Counted from the stretch's first letter, positions 17,075-26,016 are shown. The stretch is 40,585 bases of DNA from Flavobacteriales bacterium UBA974 (GCA_002292405.1 DBBW01000004.1:1-40585); one strand, 5' to 3'. Notes: generated by a model from the letters alone, not told the origin. Program-made: numbers and translations.

Positions 17075-19342
17075 ATGTCAAAACCCCACTTGCTCCTAAC
17101 TGTCTTGTCGATATTAGTGTTTACTATTAGTAATTCCTCTTTTTCACAATGGTCCCATGAATTTAATGAAGGTGTAATCCCTGTAGTCGTCGATGGAGAC
17201 ACGTTAAGTAATCCTTGGGTAGGTGGCTTAACTGCTCCCCAGTGGTCCCCCATAGATTTTGACTTCGACGGAGACGAAGATCTCTTCGCTTTTGACAGAG
17301 ACGGTTCTCGTCTTCTTGCATTCGAGCGAACTGATGAGGGTTGGAAATACCGTCCGAAGTGGGTCTTAGGTTGGCCTGAGCTGGCAGACTGGTGTCTCTT
17401 AAGAGATTTCGATTGCGATGGGCGACCCGATATTTTCACAAGCCACCAAAACGGTATCTATGTCTACCGAAACATCACGGAAAACCCATTAGAACCTCAA
17501 TTTTCACCTATTGCAACTCCTCTCCTTGCTTCTTATGACTTCGGAGCTGGTGCTGACATGTTACCCGTAGTTTGTCTCGGCATTGACATTCCCGCAATAC
17601 TCGATCAAGATGGGGATGGAGACATTGACATCATTACTTTTACAGAAACGTCTAGCACGCTATATCGCTTCCAGGGATCAGTAGAATGCGGGCTACAAAT
17701 GGAATGTACGAATAGATGTTATGGTATGCTCGCAGAAGCTTCTGAGAACAATGCGTTGTTTATTGGAGACAGCTTTGATTGTGGCTTTAACGTAACAGAT
17801 CCACGTCAACAGCAGGATCCCTTTCACGCTGGAGGATCCTTAACTAGTCTTCAACTCGACAACGAAGGGCCTCTCGATTTATTAATTGGAGATGTGACAT
17901 TCCCTACCTCCATTGCTGTTTTAATGGAAGATGCATTAGATGGTCAGGATAGTGCAATTTCCGTTGACTACTCCTTCCCTCTTCTTACAGGCGGTGTCGA
18001 AGCACTAAATTGTCAAAGATTCCCATCTGCATATCACATAGATGTAGATAATGATGGTGTAAGAGATCTTCTTTTCAGTCCCAATACTTATTTGGAGACA
18101 GATGATGATGCAAGCGTGCACTTTTTGAAAAATACTGGAGAAGACCTTGATCCGGTTTGGTCTTACATACAAAACGACTTTATACAGGAAGGCATGATAG
18201 ACCTCGGAAGAGGCGCCTATCCAGTACTCATAGACTTGGACAGCGACTCCCTAATCGATTTAGTAATAGCAAATAAGGAGACGTACAACGGGGTCGGAGA
18301 TACGCCCACAACCATTCTTTTATTCCGCAATTCAGGGACTCAAACTCAGCCAGTTTTCACTTACACTTCTGCAGTTGACGTAAGTACTTTCGGGATTGAA
18401 AGCGTGTTTCCAGCTTTAGGAGATATTGATGGAGATGGGGACATTGACCTTATTGTAGGTGACGAACTCGGAAGGCTACATAGATTTGATAACACAGAAG
18501 CAACAGGTGCTTGGCCTGTCTTTACAGCAACTGAACTTTCTGTTTCTGACAATTCAGGGGAGGTGATCGACGTTGGACAGTTCGCAGCACCTCAACTCAT
18601 TGACATAGATTCCGACGGGTTACTCGACCTTGTTGTTGGTGAAAAAAATGGAACTCTAACTTTATACCTAAACTGTGGAGACGTTGAAACTTTGGAGTTA
18701 TGCAAGGTGGTAAGTGATGCTTTTGGGGACAATTGGGGAGATATTCACGTAACGAACATACTAGGTATTAACGGATATAGTACACCGGCCCTATATGAAG
18801 ACGATCTTGGAATTCACGTACTTGTCACCAATGAAACAGGTACTGTTCAGTCCTTCGGATTTGTTTCGTCTGATTTCGAAACTGCTTTAGAAGAGACCAC
18901 CTCTGAGGTTCTAGCTAACGGATTTGGAGGGCGGGGATTCAGAGCTAGCGCTGCTTTTGCAGACCTTAATAACGACTCAATTGTAGATTGCCTCTTGGGA
19001 ATCCAAAACGGCGGATTGATGTGTTATTACTCATCGGACTCAACAACATCTGGTATAGTCTCGCCTTCTCTACTAGGCCTCGAAACTTCGTTGACCATTT
19101 TTCCCAACCCTGGAAACTCCATATTAAATTGGAGGATTACTGCTCGCCATACGCTTGAACCAAGAATTATTGAAGTTCGCAATCAGCTGGGAGCTTTAGT
19201 TTACAGCAGCTCTGCTACATTAAATGGTAGTATCCATACTGATACTTGGTCTAATGGTGTGTACATCATCTCTATACGAAATATAGGCACGAAGAAGGGA
19301 GATCTGATAGGACCTCCCGTTCGTTGGATAAAATTAGATTAA
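17075..19342 (+). CDS. Secreted FG-GAP/VCBS-repeat protein with T9SS sorting domain
   Basis: This 755-residue secreted protein has a signal peptide (about 1-24, ending SSFS). It carries a series of calcium-binding DxDxDGxxDL repeats at about residues 61, 111, 177, 323, 387, 450 and 510, with a degenerate one near 640; the clearest is DIDGDGDIDLIVG. These are FG-GAP repeats and should form an integrin-like beta-propeller. The C-terminus has a type IX secretion domain (LTIFPNPGNSILNW onward, about the last 85 residues). Paired cysteines in the middle suggest disulfides outside the cell. Adhesion or polymer binding is likely, but no ligand can be inferred. Next to the fasciclin lipoprotein on the same strand. 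Confidence 0.87.
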   Translation: MSKPHLLLTVLSILVFTISNSSFSQWSHEFNEGVIPVVVDGDTLSNPWVGGLTAPQWSPIDFDFDGDEDLFAFDRDGSRLLAFERTDEGWKYRPKWVLGWPELADWCLLRDFDCDGRPDIFTSHQNGIYVYRNITENPLEPQFSPIATPLLASYDFGAGADMLPVVCLGIDIPAILDQDGDGDIDIITFTETSSTLYRFQGSVECGLQMECTNRCYGMLAEASENNALFIGDSFDCGFNVTDPRQQQDPFHAGGSLTSLQLDNEGPLDLLIGDVTFPTSIAVLMEDALDGQDSAISVDYSFPLLTGGVEALNCQRFPSAYHIDVDNDGVRDLLFSPNTYLETDDDASVHFLKNTGEDLDPVWSYIQNDFIQEGMIDLGRGAYPVLIDLDSDSLIDLVIANKETYNGVGDTPTTILLFRNSGTQTQPVFTYTSAVDVSTFGIESVFPALGDIDGDGDIDLIVGDELGRLHRFDNTEATGAWPVFTATELSVSDNSGEVIDVGQFAAPQLIDIDSDGLLDLVVGEKNGTLTLYLNCGDVETLELCKVVSDAFGDNWGDIHVTNILGINGYSTPALYEDDLGIHVLVTNETGTVQSFGFVSSDFETALEETTSEVLANGFGGRGFRASAAFADLNNDSIVDCLLGIQNGGLMCYYSSDSTTSGIVSPSLLGLETSLTIFPNPGNSILNWRITARHTLEPRIIEVRNQLGALVYSSSATLNGSIHTDTWSNGVYIISIRNIGTKKGDLIGPPVRWIKLD

Positions 19343-19348
19343 TCTAAT

Positions 19349-20281
19349 TTATGAGTTCATTCCATCTAGGATAGCTTTTACTTCACGTACAGCAGTTGCA
19401 CTTTGTGAAAGCAAATCCATTTCTTCTTCGTTAAGTTTAAGTTCTATAACTTTTTCAATTCCGTTTTTTCCCAAGATTACTGGAACTCCCAAGTACATGT
19501 CCGATATTCCATACTCACCTTGCATCCACACACAAGCTGGGAAAACACGCCTTTGGTCTTTAACAATAGCCTCAACCATCTGAGCGGCAGCAGCTCCAGG
19601 AGCATACCAAGCAGATGTACCGAGAAGGTTCACGATTTCACCACCGCCTTTCTTAGTGCGGTTGACAATAGACTCAAGCTTATCATCAGAAATCATCTCA
19701 GTTACAGGGATACCACCAACAGTTGTGTAACGTGGAAGAGGAACCATCGTATCGCCGTGTCCACCCATAAGTACTGCTTGGATGTCCTTAGGACTAACGT
19801 TGAGTTCCTCAGCTAAGAAAGAACGGTAACGCGCTGTATCAAGGATGCCAGCCATACCAATTACTTTAGCAGAATCTACTCCAGCGGATAAATATGCACA
19901 GTAAGTCATCACATCTAACGGGTTAGACACAATGATGAGAATTGTATCTGGGCTGTGAACCATAATCTGCTCAGTTACAGATTTAACTATTCCGGCGTTA
20001 GTAGCGATTAAATCATCGCGGCTCATTCCCGGCTTACGCGGAAGACCAGAAGTAATAACAACTACATCAGACCCAGCGGTCTTCGTGTAATCATTGGTTG
20101 AACCAACAGTACGAGTGTCGTACAGGTTAATTGGAGAAGTCTCCCAGATATCAAGGGCCTTACCTTCGGCGAAGCCTTCTTTAATATCGAGTAATACGAC
20201 TTCGTTGCATACCTCGCGGCTTGCGAGAACATTTGCACAAGTGGCGCCTACATTTCCGGCACCAACAACAGTTACTTTCAT
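19349..20281 (-). CDS. mdh: Malate dehydrogenase
   Basis: This 310-residue NAD-dependent enzyme interconverts malate and oxaloacetate in the TCA cycle. It belongs to the LDH-like MDH group. VGAGNVGATCA is the Rossmann loop, D32 in LLDIKEG should select NAD, R82 and R88 in GLPRKPGMSRDDL bind the dicarboxylic substrate (an arginine where LDH has glutamine), and H175 in MGGHGDTMV is the catalytic base. A near-perfect promoter lies upstream at 20306-20337. Its stop is six bases from the convergent FG-GAP gene. Confidence 0.96.
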   Translation of the reverse strand: MKVTVVGAGNVGATCANVLASREVCNEVVLLDIKEGFAEGKALDIWETSPINLYDTRTVGSTNDYTKTAGSDVVVITSGLPRKPGMSRDDLIATNAGIVKSVTEQIMVHSPDTILIIVSNPLDVMTYCAYLSAGVDSAKVIGMAGILDTARYRSFLAEELNVSPKDIQAVLMGGHGDTMVPLPRYTTVGGIPVTEMISDDKLESIVNRTKKGGGEIVNLLGTSAWYAPGAAAAQMVEAIVKDQRRVFPACVWMQGEYGISDMYLGVPVILGKNGIEKVIELKLNEEEMDLLSQSATAVREVKAILDGMNS

Positions 20282-20305
20282 AAGAAGTTATTTAAGTTGG
20301 GGTTG

Positions 20306-20337
20306 CAAAAGTACAGCCCTAAGGACGGCTGCAAAAA
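20306..20337 (-). promoter_or_regulatory. Promoter of mdh (-33 TTTTTG, -7 TACTTTTG)
   Basis: On the minus strand TTTTTG (20332-20337) is followed, 18 bases after its TTTG core, by TACTTTTG (20306-20313). Both boxes and the spacing match the Bacteroidota housekeeping consensus, making this the best-formed promoter in the window. The leader to the mdh ATG would be about 20 bases. Confidence 0.7.
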
Positions 20338-20349
20338 CAAAAGAGTACC

Positions 20350-20357
20350 TACTTTCG
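20350..20357 (+). promoter_or_regulatory. Possible -7 box for the MORN-repeat gene
   Basis: TACTTTCG matches TAnnTTTG in 7 of 8 positions and carries the same TTCG variant as the pyrD and smpB boxes. It lies 18 bases before the ATG at 20376. No -33 element is evident. Confidence 0.3.
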
Positions 20358-20375
20358 TTGTATTGAATAAATATC

Positions 20376-21467
20376 ATGAAAGTCAAATATCTTACTCTAG
20401 CCTTTTTTATAACTTCATTTTTAATCTGTTCTTCCATCTACGCGCAAAAGAGGGGACTTACTAAAGCAAAAGAGTCTTGGCCTGACGGTCAAGCTGGTGA
20501 AGATTACAACGTAAATGATTCAAACGGTGAGAAAGATGGCGCTTGGATTCGCGTGTACCCTGACGGGGCTTTATACTACACCGGTGTATTCAACCATGGC
20601 ACTCCTGAAGGTGAAATCTTGTATTTCTATGAATCAGGTTCATTAATGTCAAAACTTGTACACCCATATTTAGACTCATCTACCAATACGTCAGCATTAA
20701 TATCAGCAATACATTATCGCGAAAACTCATCCGTACAAGCTTCAGGTTTTTATATTACTGTTGTTGAAGAAGTAAAACCGTTAAGAGAAGGGAGCTGGGG
20801 GTTTTATGATGAAGGATCTAAGCAGATAAAAATGGAAACTTACTCATATGGCTTACTTGATGGCCCCTATTGGGTCAAAGGAAAAAAAGGACAACTAGTG
20901 GAAGAAGGAGAGTACTCTAAAGACAAATTAAATGGTGAAAAAATCACATACTTTGACAACGGAATTGTAAGACAAAAAATCAATTATATCAATGGCAAAT
21001 TAGAAGGAAATTTTGCTGTTAACTACAACAATGGATATCCTAAAATAGAGGGTAATTATTTCGAAGGTGTGGAATCTGGTAATTGGAAAACATATACAGA
21101 AAAAGGCGAATTAGAACTTCTTATTCAATACTCTAATGGTAAGCGTATGAAAGAGACAAGAGTCAACGGAACTTTTGAAGAGACTTATCCAGACGGCAGG
21201 TCTAAGAATGAATATACATATCGGAATAAACTTCTTGATGGACCATTTCGGGTTTGGTATGACCAAGGGGAATATGTCATCGAAGATTTCACAGATTCAG
21301 AAACCGGGGAAATATTACAACGTCAAGTATTAAAGGGAACTCAAGTATCCAGTGAGGGGGATTATTTCGAGGGTAAATTAGATGGCCCAGTTTTTTATTA
21401 CAATAAGATTGGAGAGCTCGAAAAAACAGTAAACTACAAAGAAGGAAAATTAGTAAGTACAGATTAA
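20376..21467 (+). CDS. Exported MORN-repeat (variant) protein
   Basis: This 363-residue protein has a Sec signal peptide (about 1-23, ending IYAQ). The rest is a series of variant MORN repeats of about 20-23 residues, with motifs such as DGAWIRVYPDGALYYTGVF, EGEILYFYESGSL, NGEKITYFDNGIVRQKINY and EGNFAVNYNNGYPKIEGNY. Such proteins are common in Bacteroidota, are often labelled YwqK-like, and have no settled function; nothing here supports a toxin-antitoxin role. It is probably periplasmic or surface exposed. Its TAA stop shares four bases with the stop of convergent rarA. Confidence 0.82.
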   Translation: MKVKYLTLAFFITSFLICSSIYAQKRGLTKAKESWPDGQAGEDYNVNDSNGEKDGAWIRVYPDGALYYTGVFNHGTPEGEILYFYESGSLMSKLVHPYLDSSTNTSALISAIHYRENSSVQASGFYITVVEEVKPLREGSWGFYDEGSKQIKMETYSYGLLDGPYWVKGKKGQLVEEGEYSKDKLNGEKITYFDNGIVRQKINYINGKLEGNFAVNYNNGYPKIEGNYFEGVESGNWKTYTEKGELELLIQYSNGKRMKETRVNGTFEETYPDGRSKNEYTYRNKLLDGPFRVWYDQGEYVIEDFTDSETGEILQRQVLKGTQVSSEGDYFEGKLDGPVFYYNKIGELEKTVNYKEGKLVSTD

Positions 21468-22759
21468 TAGCCGTACTTATCTTTCCAAAGTGACTTTAAT
21501 TGAGTACGCATAGATTGCTCATGAGCGTTATTTCCTGGCTCGTAAATCTTTCGCCCTTCAAGATCTTCTGGCATACATTCCTGGTTGCTGTGACCTTGTG
21601 GAGCATCGTGGTCATAAGCGTACCCTTCACCATATCCTAGTTTAGACATGAAGGATGTTGGAGCATTACGCAAATGAAGCGGAACAGGAAGGTCTCCAGT
21701 TTCTTGCACCAATGATTGTGCGGCATTTATGGCCATGTACGAAGCATTGCTTTTTGCACTTGAAGCTAAATACACAACGCATTGTGATAGTAAAATACGT
21801 GACTCAGGCATTCCTATGCGTTCTACTGCTTGGAAAGTTGAGGTTGCTAGGACTAACGCTGTCGGGTTAGCATTGCCTATATCTTCTGAGGCGCTTATCA
21901 GCAATCTTCTTGCGATAAACTTTACATCCTCACCACCTTCAATCATTCGGGCGAGATAATAAATGGCAGCATTCGGGTCACTAGCTCTGATACTTTTAAT
22001 AAATGCACTGATAATATCATAATGAGCTTCTCCTCCTTTATCATATCCTTTACCAGCAGAGCCTATAAGATCCTTAACAGCTTTGTTTGTGACAGCGATA
22101 GGCCCAGAAGGAATACTTTGGACAATCATCTCAAGGACATTGAGCATTCTTCTTGCGTCTCCCCCACTTGCTCTCATCAAAGCATCATTCTCTACAATTG
22201 TTATTTCTCTAGAAGCAAGCATAACATCTTCCTCAATTGCCTGAGTAAATAATGATTCAAGCTCTTCAAGAGTAAGATGATCTAGTACATAAATCTGACA
22301 CCTAGACCTCAAAGCTGGGATAACCTCAAAAGAAGGATTCTCTGTCGTAGCTCCAATTAAAGTAACCCATCCTTGCTCTACAGCCCCAAGCAAGCTGTCT
22401 TGTTGTGACTTAGAAAACCTGTGTATTTCATCAATAAAAAGGATGGAGCGTCCGGAAAACATTCCACCGCTTTTTGCATTTGCAATAACATCTCTCACCT
22501 CTTTTACTCCGCTATTAATAGCAGAAAGTTGATGGAATGGCAACTTCACTGTAGCCGCTAAAATTCTCGCTAAGGTAGTCTTGCCAACTCCGGGTGGACC
22601 CCAGAGAATCATCGATGGCAAGTTTCCTGATTCGGCAGCTTTGCGCAAAACTGCATCAGGACCTACAAGATGAGTTTGGCCTAAATAAGATTCCAGTGTT
22701 TTAGGACGCATCCGCTCAGCTAAAGGCATCCCATCTGTATGAATATTACTTTGATTCAC
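21464..22759 (-). CDS. rarA: Replication-associated recombination protein A (AAA ATPase)
   Basis: RarA (MgsA) acts at stalled replication forks and resembles clamp-loader subunits. This 431-residue protein shows Walker A GPPGVGKT (54-61), Walker B ILFIDEIHRF (D110, E111), sensor GATTENPSFEV, and the C-terminal MgsA region with ARMIEGGEDVKFIARRLLISASEDIG and LHLRNAPT. The start codon is GTG and overlaps the stop of the acyltransferase gene (GTGA), so it is translationally coupled as the last gene of a three-gene unit. Confidence 0.96.
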   Translation of the reverse strand: MNQSNIHTDGMPLAERMRPKTLESYLGQTHLVGPDAVLRKAAESGNLPSMILWGPPGVGKTTLARILAATVKLPFHQLSAINSGVKEVRDVIANAKSGGMFSGRSILFIDEIHRFSKSQQDSLLGAVEQGWVTLIGATTENPSFEVIPALRSRCQIYVLDHLTLEELESLFTQAIEEDVMLASREITIVENDALMRASGGDARRMLNVLEMIVQSIPSGPIAVTNKAVKDLIGSAGKGYDKGGEAHYDIISAFIKSIRASDPNAAIYYLARMIEGGEDVKFIARRLLISASEDIGNANPTALVLATSTFQAVERIGMPESRILLSQCVVYLASSAKSNASYMAINAAQSLVQETGDLPVPLHLRNAPTSFMSKLGYGEGYAYDHDAPQGHSNQECMPEDLEGRKIYEPGNNAHEQSMRTQLKSLWKDKYGY

Positions 22760-23691
22760 GCATCTAATTTACATTCAAACCTTCTCTCTTGAACCATTAT
22801 TCCTTGAGGTCTAGAGTGTTTCCATCTCTTATGAGACCAAAGCCAGTCACTCGGTGATTCTCTTATTTCTCTTTCTAATTCACCTAAACATCTATCTAGC
22901 ACTTCTCCCTTTTTACATTCGAGAACATGCTCCTTAACTAACCTAAAATCAACAACATACCTGCCTCTACCTACCCGCTTAACTCCTCCATATACTACAG
23001 CTGCATTATAATCTTTCGCCCACTTTTCCACCCCGAAATAAACCGCAGTTTCAACTCCTAAAAATGTCGTCCACCAAGATTTATCAGCATTATGAGGACT
23101 CTGATCAAACCCAAACCCTATAATTAAAGGTGATTTTTCGCTACTTGCTATATAGTTTTCCATCCAATTCTTACACTCCGAAATTTCGACCATCTTAAGC
23201 CCAAATCTTTCCCTCGAATTCCTCATCTCCTCATCCATAATGGGATCACTTAACTTTTTGTAGAGTGCCATTGTATCTGATTTTATTCTTTGAGAAAAAG
23301 TCATCGCATACATTTCCCAACTCGCCATATGTCCACCAGCAAGAATAACAATTCTCTTGTCATCATAGAGCCTATTCATCAGTTGCAATCCCTTACTTGA
23401 ATACTCAACTCTATTTTGTAAGGACTTATCTGACACAGTAAATAATTTCATCGATTCAACAGTAATATCACAAAAATTTCTGTAAAATCCTTTAGTTAAT
23501 TCACTTGCCTTTTTGATTCCGAAAACCCTTACAATATTCGCTATAACCACCTTTTTCCTATAGCCCCCAATTGTAGACATAACACAGGCAAGAATAGAAG
23601 ACTCCAAATGAAGAAGCCACCAAGGCTGCATTCCAAACCCTTTCATTGCCATTAATAATAATTTAGATTTCAAATGCTTCATATTATACAT
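22756..23691 (-). CDS. Lipid A biosynthesis-type acyltransferase (LPLAT family)
   Basis: This 311-residue protein resembles the LpxL/HtrB acyltransferases that add secondary acyl chains to lipid A. The catalytic HxxxxE motif is GGHMASWE (H121, E126); FGFDQSPHNADKSWWTTFLG and PSDWLWSHKRWKH are further family motifs. A hydrophobic N-terminal segment (about 20-40) suggests membrane attachment. Lipid A is the likely but unproven target; some Bacteroidota relatives act on other lipids. An alternative ATG at 23682 would avoid the eight-base overlap with the preceding hydrolase gene. It is the middle gene of the unit. Confidence 0.87.
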   Translation of the reverse strand: MYNMKHLKSKLLLMAMKGFGMQPWWLLHLESSILACVMSTIGGYRKKVVIANIVRVFGIKKASELTKGFYRNFCDITVESMKLFTVSDKSLQNRVEYSSKGLQLMNRLYDDKRIVILAGGHMASWEMYAMTFSQRIKSDTMALYKKLSDPIMDEEMRNSRERFGLKMVEISECKNWMENYIASSEKSPLIIGFGFDQSPHNADKSWWTTFLGVETAVYFGVEKWAKDYNAAVVYGGVKRVGRGRYVVDFRLVKEHVLECKKGEVLDRCLGELEREIRESPSDWLWSHKRWKHSRPQGIMVQERRFECKLDA

Positions 23692-24460
23692 TTTCTATAA
23701 TAAGGCCATCAAAACCAACAAAAACGCCATCTGGGAGCTCACTTCCTAAATCATCATGTTTACCAATATAGTGACTCAAATGAGTTAAGAAAGTAGCTTC
23801 TGGCTTAATCATCTCAACGACTTGTAGAACTTCATTTAAAGTAAAATGACTTGGGTGCTTATCTTTTTTTAATGCGCTAATAACGAGTACCTTAACTCCA
23901 ATTAACTTCTTAAAAGTATCGTTTGGTATAAAATTAACATCTGTGATATAAGCAAAGTCTCCAACCCTAAACCCACAAACCTCCATATTCTGATGCATTA
24001 CAGGCAATAAAGTCCAATCAACACCTTCAACCACGAATCCATTTTCTTCTTCATATTTACCTAATTTATTAATCTTTACTTTAGGCAATCCTCCGTTCAC
24101 TGATTCTCCGAATGCATAGTGAAAATCTCTCCGTAATGCAATCTCAACTCCTTTATTGGCCCAAACCTCCATCACTTTCCCTTCCATTTGATTAAAAGCC
24201 CTCACATCATCCATTCCAGCAACATGATCCTTATGCTCATGCGTGTAAACAATAGCATCTAACTTATTCACTCCTGCATTTAACATTTGTCTTCTAAAAT
24301 CAGGTCCAGAATCTACAGCGACATTTACACCATTGACTTCAATAAAAATAGAAGTTCTTAATCTACTATCTTTTGGATTATCGCTAACACAAACATCGCA
24401 TTTACAACCAATTACAGGCACACCCTGAGAAGTCCCGGTACCCAAGAGGGTAACTTTCAT
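23684..24460 (-). CDS. PhnP-like MBL-fold phosphodiesterase
   Basis: This protein starts MKVTLLGTGTSQGVP at 24460 (258 residues) and belongs to the MBL superfamily branch with PhnP and RNase Z. VIGCKCDVC (about 16-24) is the structural zinc-binding loop seen in PhnP-like proteins. THEHKDH gives H74, H76, D78 and H79; MHQNMEVCGF, YITDVNF and THLSHY supply later ligands. PhnP hydrolyses a cyclic ribose phosphate, but no phn genes are nearby, so the substrate is unknown. The frame continues to 24502; the inner ATG is chosen because the family begins with this motif, and a -7 box at 24504-24511 then gives a leader of about 40 bases. Confidence 0.88.
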   Translation of the reverse strand: MKVTLLGTGTSQGVPVIGCKCDVCVSDNPKDSRLRTSIFIEVNGVNVAVDSGPDFRRQMLNAGVNKLDAIVYTHEHKDHVAGMDDVRAFNQMEGKVMEVWANKGVEIALRRDFHYAFGESVNGGLPKVKINKLGKYEEENGFVVEGVDWTLLPVMHQNMEVCGFRVGDFAYITDVNFIPNDTFKKLIGVKVLVISALKKDKHPSHFTLNEVLQVVEMIKPEATFLTHLSHYIGKHDDLGSELPDGVFVGFDGLIIENV

Positions 24461-24503
24461 TGAAGGATATCCTAAATCATATTGTTTTATCACATTCACC
24501 ATA

Positions 24504-24511
24504 CAAAGGTA
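24504..24511 (-). promoter_or_regulatory. -7 promoter box for the PhnP-like/acyltransferase/rarA unit
   Basis: The minus strand reads TACCTTTG, an exact consensus match, about 44 bases before the chosen ATG at 24460. Only four bases separate it from the opposite-strand box at 24516. A TTTG on the minus strand at 24525-24528 is only 13 bases away, shorter than the usual spacer. Confidence 0.5.
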
Positions 24512-24515
24512 TCCT

Positions 24516-24523
24516 TACCTTTG
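24516..24523 (+). promoter_or_regulatory. -7 promoter box for the gene at 24529
   Basis: TACCTTTG is an exact consensus match. The chosen GTG start of the downstream gene is five bases after it, so the mRNA would be leaderless or nearly so. Confidence 0.5.
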
Positions 24524-24528
24524 TCAAA

Positions 24529-26016
24529 GTGGACTCAGAACGCGTAATATTATCTGCTAAGCAGAAAGCTCTCAGAATAAATCTAAACCAAGATTTATAT
24601 GGCACATTTGCTGAAAATGGTGCTGGACAAGAGGTTGTTCGTCAGTTTTTTAGAGCTGGAGGCGCATCTGGCACCATTGCAAAAGCCATCAGTGCTTACG
24701 ACAAGGGTTTCTCAGATGCCATCTACGGCGAAGAGAAGAAAGGGCGTTACGTTTGCAGAACTCGATTAGACAAGATGCTGAAACATGAGTATCAACTCAT
24801 AGAAGACAGACTCAGTAAAGAAGATTACCCGAATAGACAATACTTTGCTTTTGCAAACACTGTTACCACGATTAACTTTCATAAAACGAGTCAAGGGCAT
24901 GGATGGTTTGGGGTAAAATTTCAAACAAAGGCTGGGCATCCTCCTTCAGAAGTTTTACTACATGCACGGCTAGATGAAAGCGATGTACTTCAGCAACAAA
25001 TGACTACTGGAATACTTGGAACAAATTTACTATATGGGTGTTTTTTCTTCTATAAAAACCCACGAGAGCTTCTAAAATCCATCTATGACAATCTCGACCG
25101 AAGTCGAGTGGAGATTGACATGATTCAAATGAACGGGCCTGCTTTTGAAAATGTAGACAACCGACTCCTTTCACTTCAATTGGTGAAAAATGGAATGACA
25201 GAGGCTGTTATTTTCTCTCCTGATGGGAAAAACCTTCAGGCAGCAGATGTACTATACAAGAAGAACATATTGGCTATTAGAGGTAGCTTTCGTCCTGTCA
25301 CTAAAGTGAATATTGACATGATTGCTAAAGGTCTTAGCAAATTTCGCAAAGAACCAAAAGTGGACGCTGACAATATCCAAGTACTTTTTGAAGTCACGTT
25401 AAATAATCTTAAATCTGAAGGAGATATTGATGAACAGGATTTCCTCGACAGAGCGGATATACTATGTTCTATAGGCCAAACAGTGCTTATTTCAAATTAC
25501 AAAAAATATTACAAGCTCATCGAATTTTTCTCTCGTCACTCTAAGAAACGCATGGGTGTTATTATGGGAGCTGCAACATTGGTTGAGATTTTTGATGAAA
25601 AATACTACAGAAACTTAAACGGTGGTATTCTTGAAGCATTCGGCATACTCTTTTCACGCGATTTAAAAATATTATTGTACCCCTGGAAAGATTCTAAGAC
25701 AAAAGAGCTTTGGACTTCTAAGACAACTCCAATTCACCCAAGACTCAAGCCTTTATACAATTATTTGATTTTTAACAAGAAAATTATTGATATTGAAGAT
25801 TATAATGAGGATGTTCTCTCTATTTTTTCAACTGAAGCTTTAAATCGAATTAAATCTGGCGATTCAAACTGGGAGCATATGGTCCCAACATTTGTAGACC
25901 AAATTATCAAGGAAAAATGTCTGTTCGGTTACTGTGGCACTCAGCCATCTAAATATAATAACGAAGATCCTGCTGCTGCAGCTACTAAGGCCATTGAACA
26001 AGACGCTAAGGGCTGA
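24529..26016 (+). CDS. Conserved protein of unknown function (often labelled nicotinate-nucleotide adenylyltransferase)
   Basis: This 495-residue protein belongs to a family I recall as widespread in Bacteroidota with sequences like NLYGTFAEIGAGQEVAR; here the motif is DLYGTFAENGAGQEVVRQFF, followed by RAGGASGTIAKAISAYDK and SDAIYGEEKKGRYVCRTRL. Databases sometimes call it a nicotinate-nucleotide adenylyltransferase, but I see no HxGH nucleotidyltransferase motif; the nearest is HGWFG. No signal peptide or membrane helix is visible, so it is probably cytoplasmic. The frame opens at 24460, but the first 23 codons cover the divergent promoter region and the family motif starts soon after the GTG at 24529. 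A strong terminator follows at 26041. Confidence 0.8.
   Translation: MDSERVILSAKQKALRINLNQDLYGTFAENGAGQEVVRQFFRAGGASGTIAKAISAYDKGFSDAIYGEEKKGRYVCRTRLDKMLKHEYQLIEDRLSKEDYPNRQYFAFANTVTTINFHKTSQGHGWFGVKFQTKAGHPPSEVLLHARLDESDVLQQQMTTGILGTNLLYGCFFFYKNPRELLKSIYDNLDRSRVEIDMIQMNGPAFENVDNRLLSLQLVKNGMTEAVIFSPDGKNLQAADVLYKKNILAIRGSFRPVTKVNIDMIAKGLSKFRKEPKVDADNIQVLFEVTLNNLKSEGDIDEQDFLDRADILCSIGQTVLISNYKKYYKLIEFFSRHSKKRMGVIMGAATLVEIFDEKYYRNLNGGILEAFGILFSRDLKILLYPWKDSKTKELWTSKTTPIHPRLKPLYNYLIFNKKIIDIEDYNEDVLSIFSTEALNRIKSGDSNWEHMVPTFVDQIIKEKCLFGYCGTQPSKYNNEDPAAAATKAIEQDAKG

Noticed and set aside
20376..21467. MORN-repeat gene as a YwqK-like antitoxin
   Set aside because: It has a signal peptide, no toxin gene is adjacent, and the antitoxin label rests on weak transfer of names.
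24460..24528. Upstream 23 codons of the 24529 gene
   Set aside because: They lie over the divergent promoter boxes, and the family motif begins after the GTG at 24529.
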